Source of the DNA: Paenibacillus sp. FSL A5-0031
GTDB taxonomy: Bacteria; Bacillota; Bacilli; Paenibacillales; Paenibacillaceae
Direction of reading: 5' to 3'
DNA: 64,000 bases
Assembly (NCBI RefSeq): GCF_001956295.1
Contig: NZ_MRTD01000003.1
Location: forward strand, 372,001-436,000
Translations under genes and position numbers: made by a program
Part shown: positions 38,174-43,916 of the stretch, in pieces
Position numbering within the stretch: the first letter of the stretch is position 1
Layout of the letters: every line of letters begins with the position of its first letter
Notes under the pieces: model-generated
The model's input: only the letters and a program-made list of their open reading frames with translations
What the model was told of the DNA's origin: nothing
Databases searched by the model: none

Positions 38174-38368
38174 TTACAGCATTAACGCCAGCATCCCGCT
38201 AACCCACTCATACGCGATCATGGCGCCGGAACCGAGCAGGAAGTAGCGGCCGAACCTACGCGCGGTCAAGGCTCCATCCGTATTACCTGCGTCACGGCTG
38301 CGCTTCTCTAATAGCGTCGTGGTGATTACGATTGCACCGATAGTTACATACGTCATCAAGGTGAACAC
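38174..38368 (-). CDS. Small phage membrane protein
   Basis: 64 residues with two hydrophobic segments (about 4-20 and 45-63) separated by a basic loop. Not recognised. The start is uncertain: GTG at 38368 is very close to GGGAG, while in-frame TTG and ATG codons 9 and 12 bases later have better spacing. First gene of the leftward operon behind an operator-controlled promoter. Confidence 0.55.
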   Translation of the reverse strand: MFTLMTYVTIGAIVITTTLLEKRSRDAGNTDGALTARRFGRYFLLGSGAMIAYEWVSGMLALML

Positions 38369-38410
38369 GCTCCCTATGCGAATATTCCGCAGCTACGTTC
38401 CTGCGGTAGT

Positions 38411-38439
38411 GATATAGGTTATGAACGTTAAACGTTCAA
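38411..38439 (-). promoter_or_regulatory. Leftward phage promoter with operator
   Basis: Minus strand TTGAAC, 17-base spacer, TATATC. The 17-bp palindrome TGAACGTTWAACGTTCA (38422-38438) covers the -35 and spacer, so the repressor would shut off the FtsK/relaxation operon. Confidence 0.78.
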
Positions 38440-38446
38440 TATGCAC

Positions 38447-38481
38447 AAAATAAAAACCCCGTTCCGATGAACGAGGCTTAT
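38447..38481 (-). terminator. Terminator of repressor gene
   Basis: Minus strand CCTCGTTC / GAACGGGG hairpin with ATCG loop followed by TTTTTATTTT, directly at the repressor stop. Confidence 0.85.
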
Positions 38482-38735
38482 TCCGTATGAATGATCGTAA
38501 ATAGATCGTTAGGTGTTATATCAAGGTAAGAGCATATTCTGGCTATAAGCTGCGCAGGAATACGCTTTGTGCTTATGTCTTTATTGTTAATCAGATCATT
38601 TATTGTGGAACGCCTATGGTTAAGGTCTTTCGACAACTGTAGAGCGGATATGCCTTTTTGCTTAAGTATTTCCCCTAAATTACAACATAGATTAACCGGA
38701 TTTTGTTCCCAATCCACTCGCGAGTCACCTCCCAT
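38478..38735 (-). CDS. Cro/C1-type phage repressor (XRE HTH)
   Basis: 85 residues, a single helix-turn-helix domain: LGEILKQKGISALQLSKDLN (helices 1-2), RRSTINDLINNKDI (recognition helix region), and C-terminal LARICSYLDITPNDLF. No dimerisation or peptidase domain, so it is not itself a LexA-like self-cleaving repressor. It lies among three copies of a palindromic operator, making it the likely lysogeny regulator. Its promoter would read leftward from the 38.77-38.83 kb operator pair. Confidence 0.85.
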   Translation of the reverse strand: MGGDSRVDWEQNPVNLCCNLGEILKQKGISALQLSKDLNHRRSTINDLINNKDISTKRIPAQLIARICSYLDITPNDLFTIIHTE

Positions 38736-38768
38736 AATTAGTATACGAAAATATTTTCTATTAATCTA

Positions 38769-38825
38769 TTGACCGTTTAACGTTCAAATGGTATATTTTA
38801 CCCGTAAGTGATCGTTTAACGTTCA
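38769..38825 (+). promoter_or_regulatory. Rightward phage promoter and operator pair
   Basis: TTGACC (38769-38774), 17-base spacer, TATATT (38792-38797). Operator copy TGACCGTTTAACGTTCA at 38770-38786 covers the -35 and spacer. A second copy TGATCGTTTAACGTTCA is at 38809-38825, just past the start of transcription. Each differs by one base from the leftward-operator consensus. On the minus strand TTGAAC-18-TAATAG could serve the repressor gene. Confidence 0.78.
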
Positions 38826-38861
38826 ATTGGACATGCTAAATAACAAGGAGGTTCCACCTAT

Positions 38862-39119
38862 ATGTTAAAACAACCGCACCGTTTACGTTTCGCACTTCGT
38901 ACAGACGGACTTATATTCGTATCCATTCTCGATCGTTCCACGCCTATCAGCTTCGTAACTCAACCGGTTTTCTTTCATAAGGTCGTCGGTATCTCACCGC
39001 GTAAGACAATCGGCACAGTCACTGTTAACGACGCACAGCTGCTTACACTCGGTATGATTCCCGCAAGAAATACGAAGGAGGTTCCCGTAAATGATACTCG
39101 CATTACAATCAGCGCCTAA
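38862..39119 (+). CDS. Hypothetical early phage protein
   Basis: 85 residues, unrecognised, beta-rich in appearance. AAGGAGG 14 bases before the ATG. First gene of the rightward early transcript; its end overlaps the start of the next small gene in another frame. Confidence 0.6.
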   Translation: MLKQPHRLRFALRTDGLIFVSILDRSTPISFVTQPVFFHKVVGISPRKTIGTVTVNDAQLLTLGMIPARNTKEVPVNDTRITISA

Positions 39120-39228
39120 TCCGCAAATCCGTCGTCGTTCTGTTAAAGGCCGTCTAATTGCACGTGTCATTGGCGCATTGTGTGCCGAGCTTTTATCCGG
39201 ATTCGTAGGAGGATTGATGTCACGATGA
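39091..39228 (+). CDS. Very small early phage protein
   Basis: 45 residues with a basic first half and a hydrophobic second half (IARVIGALCAELLSGFVGGL), possibly a single membrane or amphipathic helix. AAGGAGG 9 bases before the ATG supports translation. ATGA overlap with the next gene. Confidence 0.5.
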   Translation: MILALQSAPNPQIRRRSVKGRLIARVIGALCAELLSGFVGGLMSR

Positions 39229-39365
39229 AACGTCGCTTTAAGATTCTTCCGGTTTATAATGGTCCTCAGTCATGGATAAACGGCCGGACGCGTCACAGGA
39301 ACGTTTATGGCGAGTACGTTAAGATTGAACGCAAACGCATTTACTTGGAGGTGTTCCCTTTATGA
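39225..39365 (+). CDS. Very small basic phage protein
   Basis: 46 residues, rich in Arg/Lys and Tyr (MKRRFKILPVYNGPQSW...), unrecognised. ATG overlaps the previous stop and has GGAGGA 10 bases upstream. Overlaps the next gene by 4 bases. Confidence 0.5.
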   Translation: MKRRFKILPVYNGPQSWINGRTRHRNVYGEYVKIERKRIYLEVFPL

Positions 39366-39544
39366 AAACGACCGTCCACCGTATGGCGTTTTATCTTTGT
39401 AAAGTCAGCGATTACAATGGAGCGCGCTTCGATATACTCCGCGGCCGTCCCGCTAGGAAGCCGCCAGCAACGCGACCGTCACGTTTGTTACTGTATAAAA
39501 TTGCGTTGTACAAGCGTATCCGATCGGAGGCCGGTGTATGTTGA
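39362..39544 (+). CDS. Small basic phage protein
   Basis: 60 residues, Arg-rich (RGRPARKPPATRPSR), unrecognised. TGGAGG precedes the ATG. Overlaps the following gene by 7 bases. Confidence 0.5.
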   Translation: MKTTVHRMAFYLCKVSDYNGARFDILRGRPARKPPATRPSRLLLYKIALYKRIRSEAGVC

Positions 39545-39831
39545 CTCCGATTAAGATTCGCATTAATGCTTCGGTTTATGACGGATTCCTTCTGCCGGAT
39601 TCCGCGCACGCCTTGTACGTTTCGGAAGAATTTGCCTTTCTTATCGCAGTAACATCAGCGAATAATCAGTACACACAATTACGAGAAGCGTTCGTCGTCT
39701 CGATTGAGGCCGAAGAGGACGCTGAGTTTATTGCGGACCTGTACCGTCGGTTAACGGAGGTTTCTGCTTATACGCTACTTACGCGTTATTACGATGAAGA
39801 GTTCGATGCTTTTAATATTCCGTCTGAATGA
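39538..39831 (+). CDS. Hypothetical early phage protein
   Basis: 97 residues, mixed alpha/beta with an acidic second half (SIEAEEDAEFIADLYRRLTE). Unrecognised. GGAGG precedes the ATG. Part of a run of tightly overlapping small genes. Confidence 0.6.
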   Translation: MLTPIKIRINASVYDGFLLPDSAHALYVSEEFAFLIAVTSANNQYTQLREAFVVSIEAEEDAEFIADLYRRLTEVSAYTLLTRYYDEEFDAFNIPSE

Positions 39832-40166
39832 GCACCGGCTGGTTACCGGTCGAAACGAAGGGAGCGCGCTATGCTTCCATCGTCACGGATAACCTTTGCG
39901 CCAACATTGCGTTATTCCGTTCTTTTCTGTCCGTGCTGGTCGCGCTGCAACGCTTCCAGGCCGCTATGCGGACGCTTTACTGTCGCCGTTTAGCGCCAAC
40001 TATTCGGCGGCCGATCGCTTGTCCTCGGGTTATTGCGGCGGCAAACGTACTGACTCGGTTCAATATAACGAAGGTGACTGCGTGGCGTTTTGAACGCTTC
40101 GGTGCGGCTACACCGTATGGCACGCGTATTCACCGGCACTACCTGGCGCTCGATCACGGCGGCTAA
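39828..40166 (+). CDS. Possible phage protein, weakly supported
   Basis: 112-codon frame starting at an ATGA overlap with the preceding stop. No clear ribosome site, composition rich in Arg/Ala without recognisable domains. It may be real by virtue of position in the operon. Confidence 0.35.
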   Translation: MSTGWLPVETKGARYASIVTDNLCANIALFRSFLSVLVALQRFQAAMRTLYCRRLAPTIRRPIACPRVIAAANVLTRFNITKVTAWRFERFGAATPYGTRIHRHYLALDHGG

Positions 40167-40189
40167 CCGTTGGTCGGGCGTCTTCCCTT

Positions 40190-40226
40190 TATAATGGGTA
40201 ATACGACATATGCGAACATACGTTTC
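40190..40226 (+). promoter_or_regulatory. Promoter -10 and LexA/DinR-type box
   Basis: TATAAT at 40190-40195 (weak -35) followed by CGAACATACGTTTC at 40213-40226, matching every position of the Bacillus DinR consensus CGAACRNRYGTTYC. Placement just downstream of the presumed start would allow LexA to block transcription. Confidence 0.65.
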
Positions 40227-40533
40227 ATTTTTCGTAAAAAGTTTTCGTATTATTTTTCAAATGACGACGAGGTTTGAAACCACACTGCGTTGAAAACGAC
40301 ATTGATGTCGTATTTGACCCCAAAGTAAGAACGGATAGGCGTCATATTAAATGATGACGAGAAGGATACGCACATTCTGCGTATCGTCTGTACGAAATAC
40401 CGTCATTTGAAATGACGGTAAGTTAACACACCGAATCAGTGCGTCAGGTCAGGAGTAGAGGCGGTAAACGGTGAATTTTTAGGTCGTATTCAAAAGTCCG
40501 CATCCGCTACGATAGGGACTGCGGATTTTTTTT
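40200..40533 (+). ncRNA. Hairpin-rich non-coding segment, candidate structured RNA
   Basis: No convincing gene between 40167 and 40619. Four inverted repeats follow in order: 40296-40311 (7-base arms), 40340-40359 (6-base arms), 40365-40385 (8-base arms), and 40398-40420 (11-base arms around a single G). Then comes an intrinsic terminator at 40495-40533. With the promoter-like -10 and LexA-type box at the left end this looks like one short transcription unit. It could instead be a set of protein-binding sites. Confidence 0.4.
40495..40533 (+). terminator. Terminator of the hairpin-rich segment
   Basis: AGTCCGCA / TGCGGATT stem followed by T8. Confidence 0.72.
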
Positions 40534-40619
40534 CGTTTAAAGTGTGCGGATTGAGTCAATGACCGCAGATAATTAGATATAAGCGCGAATGAAGCGCAAA
40601 ACGAAGAGGAGGACGAAGC

Positions 40620-40730
40620 ATGAACGTTAACATTCGCAAGCTCTCGCCAGACGCCGTTATCCCAACGTACGCCACCGCAGGAGCTGCCGGTTTCGATTTG
40701 TACAGGCCGCGGAAGCTCGCGCCGTCATAA
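40620..40730 (+). pseudogene. dut: dUTPase remnant (N-terminal fragment)
   Basis: 36 codons from an ATG with GAGGAGG upstream: MNVNIRKLSPDAVIPTYATA then GAAGFDLYRP, the unmistakable dUTPase N-terminus including dUTPase motif 1 (AGFDL). The frame then changes to unrelated residues and stops. Complete enzymes have about 140 residues. The break lies directly beside the HicB terminator, so the toxin-antitoxin cassette probably replaced the rest. A promoter-like TTGAGT-17-TAGATA lies about 30 bases upstream. Confidence 0.8.
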
Positions 40731-40734
40731 AACG

Positions 40735-40761
40735 AAAAAGCCCGCCAAATGACGGGCCTGC
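40735..40761 (-). terminator. Terminator of hicAB
   Basis: Minus strand GCCCGTC-ATTT-GGCGGGC hairpin followed by TTTTTCGTTTT. Confidence 0.85.
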
Positions 40762-40771
40762 AGTATATTCG

Positions 40772-41182
40772 TTACTTTTTACGCTCAGTTACGCCGAGAT
40801 GCGCTTTTAATCCGTCCTGTAGTACACGTGAAAAATTCACTTTTTGATCCGTCGCGAGATCATCGAGCCATTTTGGTATCGTTAACGTTTTCTTTACGGC
40901 TTGTTCCGCCACTTTATCACGGAATATAGGCATCCATACATCGATGAGCACAACGATTTGATTCACGTCAAGTTTAACGTTGAGGGAGCGTGTAGGCTGC
41001 GGGATAATCTCATTATCTGTTTCCATTCCGTACAAATGCAACGCCATGCACTCGCGTGCCATGCGTAAGGCCTCTTCATCAGTGTCACCGCAGGTTAGCG
41101 CGCCGGGTAGATCCGGAAATTCTACGGAGATACCATCATCTGCGTAATCGAATATCGCGGGAAATACGTACCGGTCATTCAT
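40772..41182 (-). CDS. hicB: HicB antitoxin
   Basis: 136 residues. N-terminal HicB fold (YVFPAIFDYADDGISVEFPDLPGALTCGDT spans it) and a C-terminal DNA-binding part (LTIPKWLDDLATDQKVNFSR), typical of HicB with a ribbon-helix-helix end. Neutralises HicA and represses the operon. AAGGAGGAG precedes the ATG on the minus strand. Follows hicA by 53 bases. Confidence 0.93.
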   Translation of the reverse strand: MNDRYVFPAIFDYADDGISVEFPDLPGALTCGDTDEEALRMARECMALHLYGMETDNEIIPQPTRSLNVKLDVNQIVVLIDVWMPIFRDKVAEQAVKKTLTIPKWLDDLATDQKVNFSRVLQDGLKAHLGVTERKK

Positions 41183-41235
41183 TTATAGTTACTCCTCCTT
41201 AAAATTGGATTCTATGTAATCCTTACAAGAAGGGG

Positions 41236-41433
41236 CTATTTAAGCCCCGCTTGCTTTAGGATGCTATCAACAGTTTTGATAGGTAAGTCTTTCTTTGGAT
41301 GTGGGATAGTTACTCTTCCCTTTTTTGTTGGGTGTTTATACTGCTTGTGGTCACCCGTTGTATGTACATGATACCAGCCGTCGTTCTCAACCATTTTTAC
41401 CATCTCCCTGGATGATCTTCCGCGTAAGTCCAT
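41236..41433 (-). CDS. hicA: HicA toxin (mRNA interferase)
   Basis: 65 residues, dsRBD-like mRNA-cleaving toxin. Ends of the family pattern are present: SSREMVKMVENDGWYHVHTT, GDHKQYKHP with the catalytic His (H29), and VTIPHPKKDLPIKTVDSILKQAGL. AAGGGAGGA precedes the ATG. Encoded opposite to the surrounding rightward phage genes, as a self-contained cassette. Confidence 0.93.
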   Translation of the reverse strand: MDLRGRSSREMVKMVENDGWYHVHTTGDHKQYKHPTKKGRVTIPHPKKDLPIKTVDSILKQAGLK

Positions 41434-41454
41434 CGCGTCCTCCCTTCTAAAACA

Positions 41455-41500
41455 ATTATAACACGTATTCTAACACGTGTCAAGGAATAACACGTATTAA
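41455..41500 (-). promoter_or_regulatory. hicAB promoter with repeated operator
   Basis: Minus strand TTGACA, 17-base spacer, TATAAT, fully consensus sigma-A (41455-41483). Three TAACACGT-type repeats lie across it and just upstream (41458-41499, one inverted), suiting HicB autorepression. Confidence 0.8.
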
Positions 41501-41547
41501 TGTACGTACTTATTCAGAATGGCTTTCGCAAAAAGTACGAACTTTAG

Positions 41548-41762
41548 TTGTCCCAATTTCCGGATTTTCAGTAGTTATAAATAGTATAAGCAGCTTTGTC
41601 CCAATTTCTCCGAATATGGGGGGTATATGAAGTGATTGTCCCAATTTTCTAATTGTCAGCGGGTATCTATAACGTAAAGAGCGTTGTCCCAATATTCGAA
41701 AAGTGAGCGTGTATATAGAGTAGACGCGATGTCCCAATTTCGCGATAACGAGTACTTACTAT
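41548..41762 (+). repeat. Five spaced promoter-like or iteron-like elements
   Basis: TTGTCCCAATTT-type box at 41548, 41596, 41636, 41684 and 41729 (fourth has an AATA core, fifth begins ATGTCC). A TATA-like hexamer starts exactly 28 bases after each box start (TATAAA, TATATG, TATCTA, TATATA, TACTAT). Intervening sequence is not conserved. Unit spacing 48, 40, 48, 45 bases. The gene-free stretch 41484-42018 contains only this array and the leader of the DUF3102-J gene. The 22-base gap between TTGTCC and TATA is too long for a standard sigma-A promoter. Confidence 0.85.
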
Positions 41763-42018
41763 ATTGAGTGCGGTATATGCGAAACGGAATCGGCCGTCGT
41801 CAATAAAGTAACAGCGGAAAAATGTGCGAGAGCAAAAGTGTGTCCGAATAATACCGTGTCAGCAAAAAAAGTCTATACAAAGTTGTGCGGGAGCGATTCG
41901 GAAAGCGACTATAAATGTATATGGTGAATGTGCAGAACGCGGTCGACCAGCATTAAAAACGTACAGGCTGCGGATTCATCGACGACTGGCTAGATATGCA
42001 CGTAAAGGAGGAACCGTT

Positions 42019-42948
42019 GTGAAAACTCAGAAACGCACCTCGCATGTATTTTCAGCTAGCCTACCAGAAATAGAAGCGGAATTAGCCGGATTTCTCGGCG
42101 CCATCGATGCGGCGGATAAAGCAACAGGCAGCGCGGTATTGGAGATAGGTAGGCGGCTAATTTTCGTGAAGGAGAACCACACGAAACACGGCGAGTGGAT
42201 ACCGTGGCTTAAACGCGTGGGGATTGCGAAAAGAACGGCTCAGAGCTACGCAAAGGCTTTTGAACAATTCGGAAATGTGCCGCTGGCTGCGCTTTTGAAC
42301 GCGTCAAAAATGTTCGAGTTAGCTTCGCTGCCACCCGAAATAAATATGCCCGAATTCCTCGCGTGTGAGTACGCCGTTCCTTCATCCGGATTGAAGAAAT
42401 ACGTAAACCTGATGACGAAGGAGGAGCTGCGGGAAGTTGTACGACTTGAACGGGAACGCGCCGGCCTCGTAAAACCGAAACAACCGAAAGTAAGCGCGAG
42501 TACAGAGCCGCAAGTATTAAAAAATCCGTTCGAGACGCTTGCGATCGACCAGGACAAACGTGACGTTTTGTATGGATTACCGGTAGATGTTGCGCTCAAA
42601 GTCGCCGCGCTCGAGCCTGACCTTATGAAATCGGTTCTAAATGTAGCATCTATGCTATCAAACCGTGCGTTCACGGAGAACTATAGTTCCGTTCTAACGG
42701 GTGTGATAGGTGGAAAGAAGGCGTCAGAAATCGTACGCGCATATAAGAAACCATCGAACAGGCAACCGCTTAGCGGGCTGGCGATCGATCCGTACGAAAT
42801 ACTCGGCGTATGGGACGGCGATAGTGATGCGGATGTCAAACGGAAGTATCGTGCGTTGGTACAAAAGGTGCATCCGGATAAAGGCGGCTCGGAGTTGTTA
42901 TTCAAAATCGTTAACGCAGCGTGGGAAACGTACCAAACCGACTATTAA
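42019..42948 (+). CDS. DUF3102 protein fused to a C-terminal J domain
   Basis: 309 residues from a GTG with AAAGGAGG 9 bases upstream. N-terminal DUF3102-like region (about 15-90) with EIGRRLIFVKENHTKHGEW and WLKRVGIAKRTAQSYAKAFE, a charged linker, a middle helical part, and residues about 253-305 forming a DnaJ-type domain (DPYEILGVWDGDSDADVKRK, then HPDKGG with H285-P286-D287). The HPD motif is what activates Hsp70/DnaK ATPase. No Gly/Phe-rich or zinc region, so it is not a general DnaJ. First gene after the five repeats. Confidence 0.85.
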   Translation: MKTQKRTSHVFSASLPEIEAELAGFLGAIDAADKATGSAVLEIGRRLIFVKENHTKHGEWIPWLKRVGIAKRTAQSYAKAFEQFGNVPLAALLNASKMFELASLPPEINMPEFLACEYAVPSSGLKKYVNLMTKEELREVVRLERERAGLVKPKQPKVSASTEPQVLKNPFETLAIDQDKRDVLYGLPVDVALKVAALEPDLMKSVLNVASMLSNRAFTENYSSVLTGVIGGKKASEIVRAYKKPSNRQPLSGLAIDPYEILGVWDGDSDADVKRKYRALVQKVHPDKGGSELLFKIVNAAWETYQTDY

Positions 42949-43007
42949 AATACGCGGTCAATAGCCGCTTAATATAAATTAAAATACAAATCGTGGAGGG
43001 ATTACGA

Positions 43008-43850
43008 ATGGGTCAGATACAACAAGTGTTTAGTTACGAGAGCAACGAAGTAAGGACGGTATTGGTCGGGGGAGAGCCGTGGTTTGTCGCGAAGGATGTT
43101 TGCGATATTTTAGAAATCAAAAATAGCCGAGAAGTCGTGGCGCGCTTAGATGACGATGAGAAGGGTGTAGTTTTAACCGACACCCTTGGCGGAAAGCAAC
43201 AAGCAGCGGCAGTTAATGAATCCGGACTATACACGGTAATCATGTCATCGCGCAAACCCGAAGCGAAGGCGTTCCGCAAATGGGTCACTTCCGAAGTCAT
43301 TCCGTCAATTCGTAAAACTGGCGGATACAATGTTCTCGCCGTTCCTTCTTACGCAATCGACGACCGAGTTGCGCGTGCTAAGCGTTGGATCGAAGAGGAA
43401 GAGGCGCGACAGGCGCTAGAACTCGAAACACAGAGGCAAGCTACGTTATTAATCGAGCAGGCTCCAAAAATATCATATTACGACTCGATCTTAAGGTCGA
43501 ATGACGCGCTCTCTGTTACGCAAATCGCAAAGGACTACGGGCTAGGGGCTGCAGAGCTCAATCAAATGCTAAAAGAAGCCGGTGTCCAATACAAATCGGG
43601 TACCCAGTGGGTGCTAAAATCCGCGTACGTAGGAAACGGTTATTCAAAGTCAGAAACGTTTGTCAATGAAAGCGGTGGTTCGCGTGTATATACGAAATGG
43701 ACGCAGAAAGGGCGTTTGTTCATCCACGAATTACTTACGGATAAGGGTATCGAACCGGGAGGAAAGCCGAAGCGAAATCGCAGACGTAAGCGTCAGACAA
43801 ATAAACTACTACAGGCGCCGGTACTAACATTAACGTTATCACTTAAGTAG
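43008..43850 (+). CDS. BRO-family phage antirepressor
   Basis: 280 residues. N-terminal BRO domain (FSYESNEVRTVLVGGEPWFV, ESGLYTVIMSSRKPEAKAF, VTSEVIPSIRKTGGY) and a C-terminal KilAC/ANT-type DNA-binding part (LSVTQIAKDYGLGAAELNQ, LKEAGVQYK). ATG at 43008 with GGAGGG; an in-frame GTG at 42993 lies within that site. Antirepressors of this type antagonise the lysogeny repressor or act as early regulators. Confidence 0.92.
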   Translation: MGQIQQVFSYESNEVRTVLVGGEPWFVAKDVCDILEIKNSREVVARLDDDEKGVVLTDTLGGKQQAAAVNESGLYTVIMSSRKPEAKAFRKWVTSEVIPSIRKTGGYNVLAVPSYAIDDRVARAKRWIEEEEARQALELETQRQATLLIEQAPKISYYDSILRSNDALSVTQIAKDYGLGAAELNQMLKEAGVQYKSGTQWVLKSAYVGNGYSKSETFVNESGGSRVYTKWTQKGRLFIHELLTDKGIEPGGKPKRNRRRKRQTNKLLQAPVLTLTLSLK

Positions 43851-43916
43851 TAATAGTCTCCAGCTTGGAACCTGTTTGCTAACAACATACTCTGAAGAAA
43901 GGCGGGAATATAACTG

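Noticed and set aside
41510..41737. 75-residue leftward reading frame across the five repeats
   Set aside because: No ribosome site, and its repeated peptide pattern is just the translated DNA repeats.
41548..41762. Five repeats as a CRISPR array
   Set aside because: The shared box is only 12 bases, spacing varies, and a second conserved element sits at a fixed offset inside the supposed spacers; no cas genes nearby.
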